The notes: a model not told the origin generated them from the sequence alone. Numbered from the stretch's first letter, positions 8,595 to 18,808 are shown. The stretch: 64,000 nucleotides of DNA from Kosakonia cowanii JCM 10956 = DSM 18146 (GCF_001975225.1 NZ_CP019445.1:682001-746000); one strand, 5' to 3'. Program-made: numbers and translations.

Positions 8595-10250
8595 TCAGAA
8601 GGTTTCCCAGTTGGCTTCGTTAACGCTGGCCGCAACCGGCGTCTTCGCCATCGCAACCGGCGAGCGCAACGCGGGACGCTGAACGTCACGGCTGCGGTTC
8701 ACTTTGAACACCGCAACGGTTTCGGTCAGGCGCGCAGCCTGCTCTTCCAGCGCAGCGGCCGCAGCGGCGGACTCCTGCACCAGCGAGGCGTTCTGCTGGG
8801 TCACGCGATCCATCTCGGCAACAGCCTGGCCTACCTGGTCGATACCACGGCTCTGCTCATCAGACGCGGAAGAGATTTCACCCATGATATCCGTCACACG
8901 CGTTACCGCACTGACGATTTCAGCCATGGTTTCACCAGCTTCATGAACCAGCGCTGAACCGGCGCTTACGCGATTACCGGAGTCATCAATCAGCCCTTTG
9001 ATCTCTTTCGCGGCCTGCGCGCTGCGCTGTGCCAGCGTACGCACTTCACCTGCCACTACGGCAAAACCACGGCCCTGCTCACCGGCACGGGCGGCTTCAA
9101 CTGCTGCGTTCAGCGCCAGGATGTTGGTCTGGAAGGCGATACCGTCGATCACGTTGGTGATCTGGGCAATTTTGCTGGAGCTGGCGGCGATTTCGTCCAT
9201 TGTACGCACCACGCCATCTACCACTTCACCGCCTTTCTTCGCGGTACCGGAGGCGTTAAGCGCCAGCTGCGTTGCCTGACGGGCGTTGTCGGCGTTCTGT
9301 TTCACCGTCGCGGTCAGCTGCTCCATGCTGGCTGCGGTCTCTTCCAGCGAGGCCGCCTGCTGCTCGGTACGCGAAGAGAGATCGTTGTTACCGATAGAAA
9401 TCTCACCGGCACCGGTATAGATAGTGTCTGCGCCATCGCGCACCACGCTAACGGTTTTCACCAGCGACTGCTGCATCTCCTGCACGTTCTGCGCCAGACG
9501 CGCCATCTCGTTGGAGCCTTCGGCGTGGATCGCGTGAGTCAAATCACCGGTAGCGATATGGCGAATGTGGCCCATAACTTCATGCAGCGGCTTCAGCAGC
9601 ACGCGCTGCATTGCCACCCAGCTCATGGCGATGACAGCCAGCACGACGACCATCACTGCCGCCAGGATCCAGAGAATGCGGATGTAGTCATGTTCGTTCT
9701 GCTGCACGCCGTCGCTGGCAAGCTTAGCCTGCTCGGCGCGCCAGGCACGGTAGCTCTTCTCCATCCCTTCCTGTTTTTTCTGCGCATTCTGACGGAACAT
9801 ATCTTCCAGCTTACCGGCCAGCAGCAGGCGGTTCATCTCGGTCAGCGTTGCGTGGTAGGTGCTGTACTGCTTCTCCAGCTCGTCAGAGAGTGCCTGGTCC
9901 ATACCCGGCGTCTGCGGCAGCTTGTAGTAAATATCGTAGTGCTGCTGCGCTTGGTTAAGCAGGTTGGTGGCGTCTTGCACTAGCTCACCAAGTTGGCCAC
10001 CGTTAATTTGGCTGGCGGTGCTGCTCTGTAAGCGCAGCATGCCGCGGTTCAGGGTTACACGCGCCTGGTTGAGGCTGATCCACGCATCGGTAAATTCGGA
10101 TACGTTCTGGCTCGATACCTGGGAAACATTGAAGTTGTGCTTGTCATTGTTTAGCGCACTAATGAAAACGCCAGCTGAGATCAGCTGAAGTGCGCCAAGC
10201 ACAACTAAAACCATAATTAATAAAGTTATAACTTTGATACGTTTGAACAT
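8595..10250 (-). CDS. Tsr-like methyl-accepting chemotaxis receptor with NWETF tail
   Basis: 551-residue transmembrane chemoreceptor. TM1 is at about 7-32, followed by a periplasmic four-helix-bundle (TarH) domain to about 190, TM2 about 191-214, HAMP about 214-266 and the methylation/signalling coiled coil. The hairpin tip reads [20 protein letters not shown]. The motif RVTLNR in the first periplasmic helix matches the arginines that bind amino-acid ligands in Tsr/Tar. The last five residues are NWETF, the CheR/CheB tether, so it is a high-abundance-type receptor. The signalling half is very close to E. coli Tsr, whereas the ligand domain differs strongly, so the ligand is open. E. coli has no receptor here. 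A FliA-type promoter lies upstream. Confidence 0.93.
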   Translation of the reverse strand: MFKRIKVITLLIMVLVVLGALQLISAGVFISALNNDKHNFNVSQVSSQNVSEFTDAWISLNQARVTLNRGMLRLQSSTASQINGGQLGELVQDATNLLNQAQQHYDIYYKLPQTPGMDQALSDELEKQYSTYHATLTEMNRLLLAGKLEDMFRQNAQKKQEGMEKSYRAWRAEQAKLASDGVQQNEHDYIRILWILAAVMVVVLAVIAMSWVAMQRVLLKPLHEVMGHIRHIATGDLTHAIHAEGSNEMARLAQNVQEMQQSLVKTVSVVRDGADTIYTGAGEISIGNNDLSSRTEQQAASLEETAASMEQLTATVKQNADNARQATQLALNASGTAKKGGEVVDGVVRTMDEIAASSSKIAQITNVIDGIAFQTNILALNAAVEAARAGEQGRGFAVVAGEVRTLAQRSAQAAKEIKGLIDDSGNRVSAGSALVHEAGETMAEIVSAVTRVTDIMGEISSASDEQSRGIDQVGQAVAEMDRVTQQNASLVQESAAAAAALEEQAARLTETVAVFKVNRSRDVQRPALRSPVAMAKTPVAASVNEANWETF

Positions 10251-10291
10251 CGTCGGCCTTTATTGCGTACAGAATATTGTCAGAAGAAAGA

Positions 10292-10318
10292 GTATCGGCA
10301 TCGATGAAAAGTTGTTTA
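10292..10318 (-). promoter_or_regulatory. Sigma-28 (FliA) promoter of the Tsr-like receptor gene
   Basis: On the minus strand: TAAA-N15-GCCGATAC, against the FliA consensus TAAA-N15-GCCGATAA. It ends 41 bp upstream of the ATG, giving a short leader. Confidence 0.85.
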
Positions 10319-10474
10319 ATGTCAATAATTTGCCCTATCCAAAACTTTCCAGAAAAAGTAATTGTATTCAATGTGTTAATTTCGAAAGATTTTTTGTGAT
10401 GCGTATCACGGTTTTTCACGCAAGAAAGGCATAAGGGCTACAGCGTTCTCCGTAAGGGGTATATCATCGCCATA

Positions 10475-10497
10475 AAGATGCATTTAAAATACAACTT
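10475..10497. promoter_or_regulatory. NsrR operator upstream of ytfE
   Basis: AAGATGCATTTAAAATACAACTT is a near-palindromic match to the NsrR motif (AAGATGCATTT and partner arm), 26 bp before the ytfE start. This matches the known NsrR control of E. coli ytfE; the repressor gene itself is at 35774-36199. Confidence 0.87.
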
Positions 10498-10523
10498 ATA
10501 GATTCCACGATGAGGTAACTGCT

Positions 10524-11189
10524 ATGGCTTTCCGCGATCAACCCTTGGGCGAGCTGGCGCTCTCCATTCCCCGCGCCTCTGCTCTGTTTCGTAAATATGA
10601 TATGGATTACTGCTGCGGCGGTAAGCAGACGCTGGGCCGCTCGGCGGCGCGTAAAGAGCTGGATATCGATGTCATTGAAGCCGAACTGGCGAAACTTGCT
10701 GAGCAGCCTCTCGACAAAGAGTGGCGTACGGCGCCGCTGGCAGAGATCATCGACCACATCATTGTGCGTTACCACGATCGCCACCGTGAACAGCTGCCGG
10801 AGCTGATTCTGCAAGCCAGCAAAGTGGAGCGCGTCCACGCCGATAAACCGAATGTGCCGCGCGGGTTAACCAAGTACCTCACTATGCTGCATGAGGAGCT
10901 CTCCAGCCACATGATGAAGGAGGAGCAGATCCTCTTTCCGATGATTAAACAGGGCATGGGCGCGCAGGCGATGGGGCCAATCAGCGTGATGGAGAGCGAG
11001 CATGATGAGGCGGGCGAATTGCTGGAGGTGATTAAGCACACCACGCAAAATGTGACGCCGCCGCCGGAAGCCTGCACCACCTGGAAGGCGATGTATAACG
11101 GTATCAACACACTGATTGATGATTTGATGGAACACATCAGCCTGGAAAATAACAATCTTTTCCCGCGTGCCCTCGCAGGTGAAAAATAA
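10524..11189 (+). CDS. ytfE: YtfE/RIC, di-iron protein for repair of damaged iron-sulfur clusters
   Basis: 221-residue cytoplasmic di-iron hemerythrin-like protein that helps restore Fe-S clusters damaged by nitric oxide or peroxide (E. coli 220 aa). N-terminal ScdA domain with the Cys30-Cys31 pair (YCCGG). The C-terminal hemerythrin-like bundle carries the histidine/glutamate ligands in [34 protein letters not shown] and [10 protein letters not shown]. Start ATG at 10524 follows GAGGT. Repressed by NsrR through the adjacent operator; expressed under NO stress. Confidence 0.96.
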   Translation: MAFRDQPLGELALSIPRASALFRKYDMDYCCGGKQTLGRSAARKELDIDVIEAELAKLAEQPLDKEWRTAPLAEIIDHIIVRYHDRHREQLPELILQASKVERVHADKPNVPRGLTKYLTMLHEELSSHMMKEEQILFPMIKQGMGAQAMGPISVMESEHDEAGELLEVIKHTTQNVTPPPEACTTWKAMYNGINTLIDDLMEHISLENNNLFPRALAGEK

Positions 11190-11224
11190 AAAGACGCCCG
11201 AGAGCGTCCTTGATATGGAAGTTT

Positions 11225-11250
11225 AGAGCCGCCTCGCGGCTCTTTTTTTA
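11225..11250 (+). terminator. Terminator of ytfE
   Basis: AGAGCCGC-CTC-GCGGCTCT (11225-11243) followed by seven further T residues. It runs up to the stop of the convergent cycA. A smaller hairpin GACGC/GCGTC lies just before it (11192-11207). Confidence 0.92.
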
Positions 11251-12660
11251 TGGCTTGCGGTTAGCAATGCGCTTCTTACCGGCAAAGAGCCAGCCCGCGC
11301 CCAGCACCACGAACCACAGCGGCGTGACGATCAGCGCCTGGCGGGTGTCCGCTTCAAGGGTCAGCAGCACCAGCACAAACAGGAAGAACGCCATGCACAC
11401 CCAGCACATCACTTTGCCGAGCGGCATCTTGTAGATCGATTTTTCATGCAGCTGCGGGCGCTGTTTACGGTAGACCAGATACGAGCAGAGAATGATGGTC
11501 CAGACGAACATAAACAGGATCGCCGACACGGTGGTGATCATGGTGAACGCCGCAATCGCGCTCGGGTTGACATAGAGCATCACCACACCGCCCAGCAGGC
11601 AGATGCAGGAGAAGGTGAGCCCTTTCGCCGGTACCGCGCGTTTAGAGAGCTTGGCGAACGCTTTCGGTGCCACGCCATCCTGCGCCAGGCCAAACAGCAT
11701 ACGGCTGGTGGAGAAGACGCCGCTGTTGGCGGAAGAGGCGGCAGAGGTCAGCACCACAAAGTTGATGATGCTCGCCGCCGCCGGAATGCCGACCAGCACG
11801 AACAGCTCAACAAACGGGCTCTTATCAGCAACCACGGAACTCCACGGCGTGACCGACATAATCACGATCAGCGCGAAGACGTAGAACATGATGATACGAA
11901 TCGGAATCGAGTTGATAGCGCGCGGCAGGGATTTCTCCGGATCTTTCGTCTCGGCGGCGGTCGTACCGACCAGCTCAATACCGACAAAGGCAAACACCGC
12001 TATCTGGAAACCTGCAAAGAAGCCGCTGATACCTTTCGGGAAAAAGCCCCCCTCATTCCACAGATGGCTGAAGGACGCTTCAACGCCGGTCGGCGATTTG
12101 AAATGCATCAGCACCATACCGACGCCGACGATAATCAGCGCCACGATGGCGACGATTTTGATCATCGCGAACCAGAACTCCATCTCGCCGAACATTTTCA
12201 CCGTCGCGAGGTTGAGGCTCAGCAGCACGACGACCACGGCCAGCGCGGCGATCCAGTCGGCAAGGCCGGGATACCAGAATTGAGCATAGGCGGTAATGGC
12301 GACTACGTCCGCCATGCCGGTGACGACCCAACAGAACCAGTAGGTCCAGCCGGTAAAATACCCCGCCCACGGCCCGAGCAGGTCGGCGGCGAAGTCGCTA
12401 AAAGATTTATATTCGAGGTTGGAAAGCAGTAATTCGCCCATCGCACGCATAACGAAAAACAGCATAAAGCCGATGATCATATAAACGAAGATGATTGACG
12501 GGCCAGCGAGGCTAATTGTTTTGCCGGAACCCATAAATAAACCGGTACCAATAGCACCGCCAATAGCAATTAGCTGAATATGCCGGTTCGTAAGATTACG
12601 CCGTAGCGACTGTTCAGCCGGAGCCGCATTATCAGCGTCGGCTTTAACTTGATCTACCAT
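11248..12660 (-). CDS. cycA: CycA, D-serine/D-alanine/glycine:H+ symporter
   Basis: 470-residue inner-membrane amino-acid permease of the AAT/APC family, same length and near identity to E. coli CycA, with 12 hydrophobic segments. The conserved N-terminal motif GGAIGTGLFMGSGKTI (about 34-49) and the consensus amphipathic region ending SLPRAINSIPIRI are present. It imports glycine, D-alanine, D-serine and the antibiotic D-cycloserine. In E. coli its mRNA is repressed by the sRNA GcvB; I cannot verify that target site here. Start ATG at 12660. Confidence 0.97.
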   Translation of the reverse strand: MVDQVKADADNAAPAEQSLRRNLTNRHIQLIAIGGAIGTGLFMGSGKTISLAGPSIIFVYMIIGFMLFFVMRAMGELLLSNLEYKSFSDFAADLLGPWAGYFTGWTYWFCWVVTGMADVVAITAYAQFWYPGLADWIAALAVVVVLLSLNLATVKMFGEMEFWFAMIKIVAIVALIIVGVGMVLMHFKSPTGVEASFSHLWNEGGFFPKGISGFFAGFQIAVFAFVGIELVGTTAAETKDPEKSLPRAINSIPIRIIMFYVFALIVIMSVTPWSSVVADKSPFVELFVLVGIPAAASIINFVVLTSAASSANSGVFSTSRMLFGLAQDGVAPKAFAKLSKRAVPAKGLTFSCICLLGGVVMLYVNPSAIAAFTMITTVSAILFMFVWTIILCSYLVYRKQRPQLHEKSIYKMPLGKVMCWVCMAFFLFVLVLLTLEADTRQALIVTPLWFVVLGAGWLFAGKKRIANRKP

Positions 12661-12916
12661 GTTGTTTTCCTGTCTGTGTTGTTGGGCTCTGCTGGCCTTT
12701 ACGTGTCTGCTTCGTCCTTAATGGACGCATCGATATTAGGTAAGAATCGGCGGGATGAATACTCTGAATTAAATCGAATGTTAAATATTTGTTTAAAGTG
12801 AGTGTTATATCACCTGGCAAATGCGAAACAGCTCACAAAAATACACCTGATTGTGCGCTTTGCAAGATAATATATTGCTAATAGTTCTGTTTACCAACGA
12901 TCCGCGAAGTCAGAAA

Positions 12917-12941
12917 CCCTCTCCTCTGTTAAAAGAGAGGG
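12917..12941 (-). terminator. Possible terminator of fklB
   Basis: CCCTCTC / GAGAGGG, a 7-bp stem with an 11-nt loop 15 bp past the fklB stop; only a short T-run follows on the minus strand. The rest of the 295-bp cycA-fklB spacer is AT-rich and presumably holds the cycA promoter. Confidence 0.45.
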
Positions 12942-12955
12942 CTTCACGCCGAAAC

Positions 12956-13576
12956 TTACAGAATTTCCAGCAGTTCCACTTCGAACACCAGCGTGCTGAA
13001 TGGCGGGATGGATGCGCCAGCGCCGCGCTCGCCGTAAGCGAGGTTGTGCGGAATGGTCAGTTCCCATTTGGAGCCAACCGGCATCAGCGTCAGGGCTTCG
13101 ATCCAGCCTGCGATTACGCCGTTAACCGGGAATTCAGCCGGTTCGCCGCGCGCGACGGAGCTGTCAAACACGGTGCCGTCAATCAGCTTACCGGTGTAGT
13201 GCACGCGTACGCGGTCGGTGCGCGCCGGGATAGCGCCTTCGCCCTGGGTGATCACTCGGAATTGCAGACCGGATTCGGTGCTGTTAACGCCTTCGCGCTC
13301 GCGGTTTTCATCAAGGTATTTCACGCCTTCTGCCGCCATCTCTTCGAAACGGGAGCGACGAACCGCGTCAGCACGTTCGTGGATTTCACGCAGCGCGCGA
13401 TGAACAACGTCTACCGGTACAGCAGGCTGTTTGCCCGCCAGCGCATCGGCAATACCCGCGACCAGCGCTTCCGGTAACAGCCCCTCTAACCCGGATTCGC
13501 TCAGCTGCTGTCCTACCTGCAAACCAATGCCGTAGCTGGCTTGCGCTTCGATCGTGTCAAAAGTTGGGGTGGTCAT
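12956..13576 (-). CDS. fklB: FklB, FKBP-type peptidyl-prolyl cis-trans isomerase (FKBP22)
   Basis: 206-residue cytoplasmic dimeric foldase, same length as E. coli FKBP22. An N-terminal helical dimerisation domain (about 1-95) precedes the FKBP domain (about 115-205) with [33 protein letters not shown] and [11 protein letters not shown]. The ATG at 13576 (MTTPTFDT) matches the orthologue and follows AAGGAAA; an ATG five codons upstream is less likely. It is monocistronic here and convergent with nothing. Confidence 0.95.
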   Translation of the reverse strand: MTTPTFDTIEAQASYGIGLQVGQQLSESGLEGLLPEALVAGIADALAGKQPAVPVDVVHRALREIHERADAVRRSRFEEMAAEGVKYLDENREREGVNSTESGLQFRVITQGEGAIPARTDRVRVHYTGKLIDGTVFDSSVARGEPAEFPVNGVIAGWIEALTLMPVGSKWELTIPHNLAYGERGAGASIPPFSTLVFEVELLEIL

Positions 13577-13839
13577 GGGTTTTCCTTCCATCGCTTTTTA
13601 AAGTAGCGCGCAGCATAACAGCCGCCCTGGGCCGGGCACAACTTTGTCACGGGAAAGATGACAAAAGGGCGCGAAAGGGAAAGAATGGTTCACGTTAGCA
13701 AAACCCTGCATTGTGGTGTCAAAATAGTACTTTATATGGGCTTTCATGCGCTTAAACGCCGCGAACGCCAATGCAGGAAGATAAAGTGTATATACTCAAC
13801 GAGACAGGATATTAAATGACGCGGAGCAGGAGGAGAGCC

Positions 13840-14481
13840 ATGCCCGGGCGATTTGAACTGAAACCTACCCTTGCGAAGATCTGGCATGCCCCGGACAATT
13901 TTCGCCTGATGGACCCGCTCCCGCCTCTTCACCGCCGCGGCCTGATTCTGGCGGCGCTGCTGGTTATTATCGGCTTTCTGCTGCCGACAACGGATGAGAG
14001 CGTGCCGCAGCGCAGCGGTGAGGCGCGCGATGCGCAGCTCGATCTGCAAAACTCGCCGAATGTCGCGCCGCCGCAGGTGGTCAACGACCCGCAGCTCAAC
14101 GCCCCCAGCGCGGAAGCGTCGATGCAGCAGCAGGAGTCGATTGAGCAGCAGCCTTCCACTGAGCAGCAGCCCACCGCAGAGCAGAACAGCCAGCCACTGG
14201 CGACCAGTAGCGGCATTGAGCAGCAGTGGCGCACCTACCGGGTGGGCGAAGGGAAAACCCTCGCGCAGCTCTTTCGCGATCATAATCTGCCGCCAACGGA
14301 TGTCTACGCGATGGCGAAGGTTGAGGGCGACGGCAAGCCGCTCAGCAATCTGCAAAGCGGCCAGATGGTGAAGATCCGCCAGAACGCCAGCGGCGTGGTC
14401 ACTGGCCTGACGATTGAGACCAGCGGCCAGCAGGTGCTCTTTACCCGCCAGCCGGACGGCAGCTTTATCCGCGCCCGCTAA
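13840..14481 (+). CDS. ytfB: YtfB, OapA-family cell-envelope protein
   Basis: 213-residue bitopic membrane protein (E. coli 212 aa). A cytoplasmic N terminus (MPGRFELKPTL) precedes one transmembrane segment at about 35-52. The periplasmic linker is low complexity, rich in Gln/Ser/Pro with repeated EQQPS/EQQPT units (about 95-130). The C-terminal OapA/LysM-like domain spans about 135-213. In E. coli YtfB binds peptidoglycan glycan chains and is linked to cell division. Start ATG at 13840 follows AGGAGAG. The linker differs from that of E. coli, as expected for such regions. Confidence 0.92.
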   Translation: MPGRFELKPTLAKIWHAPDNFRLMDPLPPLHRRGLILAALLVIIGFLLPTTDESVPQRSGEARDAQLDLQNSPNVAPPQVVNDPQLNAPSAEASMQQQESIEQQPSTEQQPTAEQNSQPLATSSGIEQQWRTYRVGEGKTLAQLFRDHNLPPTDVYAMAKVEGDGKPLSNLQSGQMVKIRQNASGVVTGLTIETSGQQVLFTRQPDGSFIRAR

Positions 14482-14502
14482 ACCTCGAGCGCCGGGCAGC
14501 GA

Positions 14503-15432
14503 TCACCCGGCGCGCTTATTGACCCACGCGATCCCCGTACAGACCAGCACCAGCGCGACAGCGTATTTCCACTCCAGAATATTCTCGCCGAGGAAGATGG
14601 CCGACAGCACCGAGCCTGCCACCGGAATCACGAAGTTGAAGGGCGCGATCATGCTGACGCGGTTCACTTTCAGCAGGGCGCTCCACAGGGCAAACGCCAC
14701 CGAAGAGAGCAGCGTCAGGTAGGCGAGCACCGCGACTGCCGCCGCGCTATCCACCGCCAGCTTTCCTCCCGTAAGATAGCCGCCCGCCAGCAGCGCCAGG
14801 CCGCCTATCGCCAGCTGCCAGCCGGTCATCACCGTAGGATCGACCGTTTGCGAAATCCGCTTACCGTACAGCGTGGCGGCAGAGAGGATAAATGCCGCCA
14901 GAATGACAAAGCCGTCGCCCTGCCAGACAAAGCGAAAATCCGCCAGCCCGCCGTGGAAGTTCACCAGCATGACGCCAGCGAAGCCCAGTACGCAGCCGAG
15001 CGTTTTGTTGTAGCTCAGCTTGTCATTGTGATAGATGAAGTGCGCCAGCAGCACGCTGAAGAAGGTGCCGGTAGCATTCATGATCGATCCGTTCACCCCC
15101 GTCGTATAGGCAAGGCCAATATAAAAGAAGGTGTATTGCAGCGAGGTCTGGGTCAGCCCGAGCAGCGTCAGTTGTCCAAACTGCGAAGCGCTTAGCCTGG
15201 CGATCGGTTTACGCTGCGCCAGCGCGAACAGCAGCAGTAGCGCTCCGGCAAAGAGAAAACGGTACCCGGCGAACACCACTTTGGAGGGGATGTCGTCGGT
15301 AGCGATATGGAACAGTTCATAACCGCTTTTGATCGCCGGATAGGAGCTACCCCATAACAGACAGCAGAGCGTGGCGCAGGCGTAAGCGATATGACGACGG
15401 GCAAAAACGGGGGTGGGCAGAGGGGAGTCCAT
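14503..15432 (-). CDS. EamA/DMT-family transporter, not at this site in E. coli
   Basis: 309-residue inner-membrane protein with about ten hydrophobic segments arranged as two EamA repeats (LWGSSYPAIKSGYELF near the start, FNFVIPVAGSVLSAIFLGE near the end). The family exports amino acids, nucleosides or drugs; the substrate cannot be read from sequence. It lies between ytfB and rplI, which are neighbours in E. coli, so it is an insertion. Start ATG at 15432 is preceded only by a weak GAGA; a TTG four codons upstream is an alternative. Convergent with ytfB. Confidence 0.85.
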   Translation of the reverse strand: MDSPLPTPVFARRHIAYACATLCCLLWGSSYPAIKSGYELFHIATDDIPSKVVFAGYRFLFAGALLLLFALAQRKPIARLSASQFGQLTLLGLTQTSLQYTFFYIGLAYTTGVNGSIMNATGTFFSVLLAHFIYHNDKLSYNKTLGCVLGFAGVMLVNFHGGLADFRFVWQGDGFVILAAFILSAATLYGKRISQTVDPTVMTGWQLAIGGLALLAGGYLTGGKLAVDSAAAVAVLAYLTLLSSVAFALWSALLKVNRVSMIAPFNFVIPVAGSVLSAIFLGENILEWKYAVALVLVCTGIAWVNKRAG

Positions 15433-15530
15433 GGCTAATCTCAAAAATAAAATTGCGTTTCAATTTAGTATCTGAGAATGCGGCGCAAATAGCTACCGGG
15501 AAAGGCGGGAATTGTGGGCGGGGCAGAAAA

Positions 15531-15555
15531 GCAAAACGCCGGCACAAGGCCGGCG
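15531..15555 (-). terminator. Terminator of the rpsF-priB-rpsR-rplI operon
   Basis: CGCCGGC-CTTGT-GCCGGCG on the minus strand (15537-15555), then TTTTGCTTTT. A second hairpin AGGCG/CGCCT (about 15585-15600) lies between it and the rplI stop. Confidence 0.88.
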
Positions 15556-15639
15556 CTTCGTCTCTCATTGTCGTTCATGTTGCAGAGGCGTTAGCGCCTG
15601 CAGACCCGAACAACTCAGAGCGCAGTGAAGAGTAAAAAA

Positions 15640-16101
<462 letters not shown>

Positions 16102-16130
16102 TCAAAGTCGTATTAATGGACCGTGACCGA

Positions 16131-16677
<547 letters not shown>

Positions 16678-16683
16678 CAGGAA

Positions 16684-17097
<414 letters not shown>

Positions 17098-17119
17098 TTA
17101 TTCAGCCTCCTGTCTGGGT

Positions 17120-17163
17120 CAGCCGAGGCCCGGGGAGGCAAGGAACGTGTTAAAGGTCGGCTG
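17120..17163 (-). promoter_or_regulatory. S6:S18 autoregulatory leader of the rpsF operon
   Basis: In the rpsF 5' leader a perfect 7-bp stem CAGCCGA / TCGGCTG (17157-17163 with 17120-17126) closes a loop rich in CC and CCGGG. This matches the known S6:S18-binding mRNA element with unpaired CCG-type residues, which represses the operon. Exact inner pairing was not computed. Confidence 0.65.
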
Positions 17164-17178
17164 AAAAATTGACGCGTC

Positions 17179-17207
17179 ATAATACTGGCGCCACCCCAGG
17201 AACTCAA
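17179..17207 (-). promoter_or_regulatory. Sigma-70 promoter of the rpsF operon
   Basis: Minus strand: TTGAGT (-35, 17202-17207), 17-bp spacer, TATTAT (-10, 17179-17184), followed by GACGCG-type discriminator sequence, about 100 bp upstream of rpsF. Confidence 0.8.
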
Positions 17208-17345
17208 GGTGAATTGCACAATTAATTCGCACTAAGCGCCAAGAGAAGCCGCCACGGCGAATTACACTTAACCAGCGCACCTCATAACCTAAGGAGAAGA
17301 GATGTACAGGCGATAGTTCCCGAAGACGTACTGGAGCGTAACATC

Positions 17346-17558
17346 ATGAAATACATCGCACTTTTACTAGCAACCCTGCTGCTTAGCGCCCAGGCTAGCG
17401 CAGCGATCGCCCCGCCCCCACCGCAAGCCCGCAATATGGATGACGTGCAGAGCTTAGGTGTTATCTATATTAATCATAACCTTACCGACGAAAGCGACGC
17501 CGAGCCGGTGTTGATTCAACGTCCGGATGCCGCCCCGCCGCTTAAAGATGACGGCTGA
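17346..17558 (+). CDS. yjfY: YjfY-like DUF1471 protein, C-terminally truncated
   Basis: 70-residue exported protein. Signal peptide MKYIALLLATLLLSAQASA, then a Pro-rich start and the family core QARNMDDVQSLGVIYINHN, which matches E. coli YjfY (91 aa) closely. After about residue 48 the match stops: the tail rich in Pro/Asp replaces the second half of the domain, where relatives have a YYHVI-type strand. The stop codon overlaps the convergent yjfP by 17 bp. No other reading frame restores the missing half. It is either a decayed gene or a shortened, divergent protein. Confidence 0.7.
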   Translation: MKYIALLLATLLLSAQASAAIAPPPPQARNMDDVQSLGVIYINHNLTDESDAEPVLIQRPDAAPPLKDDG

Positions 17559-18291
17559 AGAAGCCGACCGTCGCCTCCAGCGCCTGCGGCGTAATACGAT
17601 GAGCAACCCCCGCTTCCCACAGAGTGGTAAGCCTGGCGTCACGCTGTTCGTCGGCCAGCGCCTGCTGTAATCGGAAGGATTCAGCTGCGGGCACGACATC
17701 ATCCGCTTCGCCATGCCACAGCAGCAGCGGGCGATCGGCGACTCTCTCCAGTTGGCCCGTCACTTCCCATTTCGCCAGCGGCGCGAGAATGGCATCGAAA
17801 GTCTCCTGCTGCGCGGCGTTGGTGACCTCTAGCGGCGGGAACAGCGTGCGGGCAAGAGAGGTGAAGTAGCCCGATCCCATCAGGCTGGCGACGCAGCGCA
17901 CCTCCGGGTGACGAGTCATAATGCCCAGCGCCGTCATGCCGCCCATGGATGCGCCGCCCACCGCCAGCCGGTTCTCTTCAATCAGATTGCGCTGGTGTAA
18001 CGCATCACGCAGCGTGGCAAACTCTTCAAGATTGCCCTGCAAGATTTGCCAGAACTGACGCAAGCGGCGCTCAGCGTTGCCGCTAAAGCGCGCGCCATGA
18101 TCGGGCGCGTCGGGCATGATCACGCGAAAACCCGCCTGCGCCAGCGCGACGGCGAAGTAGCTGTAAACCAGCTTTGATGAGGTGAAGCCGTGGTAGAACA
18201 CGACGCAGGGGAGCGGTTGTTGCCCTTTTCCGGCCGGGAAGGCGTGCAGCGCCTCATTACCTGCAAAGTGGTCTGTCTGAATTTCAATCAT
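17542..18291 (-). CDS. yjfP: YjfP, alpha/beta-hydrolase esterase
   Basis: 249 residues, same length as E. coli YjfP, a carboxylesterase acting on short acyl substrates and implicated in deacetylating sugars in E. coli. Dienelactone-hydrolase-like fold: oxyanion region FYHGFTSS (about 31-38), nucleophile elbow GGASMGG (Ser about 115), acid loop WHGEADDVVPA (about 195-205) and catalytic His in AHRITP (about 231). Start ATG at 18291 follows GAGGG. The 3' end overlaps the yjfY remnant. Confidence 0.93.
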   Translation of the reverse strand: MIEIQTDHFAGNEALHAFPAGKGQQPLPCVVFYHGFTSSKLVYSYFAVALAQAGFRVIMPDAPDHGARFSGNAERRLRQFWQILQGNLEEFATLRDALHQRNLIEENRLAVGGASMGGMTALGIMTRHPEVRCVASLMGSGYFTSLARTLFPPLEVTNAAQQETFDAILAPLAKWEVTGQLERVADRPLLLWHGEADDVVPAAESFRLQQALADEQRDARLTTLWEAGVAHRITPQALEATVGFFSRHL

Positions 18292-18478
18292 TTTTCCCTC
18301 CGTGATCTATAGTGCAGATATGCCACCCGCAGCGCGCTGGCGCAAGCCAGATTCCGCATAAGCATTGCGCATGATGAGAGCCAGATTACGCTTTCAAAAC
18401 ACTTTCATTCGAAATCAGTGCTCAAGCTAACACTTCGGGAACATCACCCCCAAAGTGAAACCCATCAGGAACTACACT

Positions 18479-18808
18479 ATGGCTATCAGTAGAGATAAGA
18501 AACCGATGCGCGCCCTGCTGCCGCTGTTGTTTGCCCTGCTTATCAGCGGCTGTGCCGCGCTGGAAGGCAAACCGCAACCTGCGCCGCCGGCCACGGAAAC
18601 GCCGCAAGAGATCAGTCGAAATCAGACGCAGGGATTGCGGGAGATCGGGGCGGTTAACGTCACAGTAATGGGCTCGCCCATGGATGTCGAAACAGCGCTC
18701 AAAGCCAAAGCCTCCGAGGCGAAAGCAGACTATTACGTCATCATAATGATGGATGACAGCGTATTCCCCGGCCGTTGGTATGGTCGCGCCCTGCTTTATC
18801 GATCGTAG
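18479..18808 (+). CDS. bsmA: BsmA (YjfO), DUF1471 biofilm/stress lipoprotein
   Basis: 109-residue lipoprotein, same length as E. coli BsmA, which affects biofilm formation, peroxide and acid stress tolerance. Lipobox LLISGC near residue 25; the DUF1471 domain spans about 55-108 (GAVNVTVMGSPMDVETAL, ADYYVIIMM). The ATG at 18479 is chosen because AGGA lies eight bases upstream and the length fits; a GTG 24 bases upstream and an internal ATG at 18506 are alternatives. One of three DUF1471 proteins clustered here. Confidence 0.88.
   Translation: MAISRDKKPMRALLPLLFALLISGCAALEGKPQPAPPATETPQEISRNQTQGLREIGAVNVTVMGSPMDVETALKAKASEAKADYYVIIMMDDSVFPGRWYGRALLYRS

Noticed and set aside
11446..12432. 328-codon plus-strand open frame
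   Set aside because: It lies antisense inside cycA, has biased composition (His/Arg/Asp-rich) from the reverse of a membrane-protein gene, and no ribosome-binding site.
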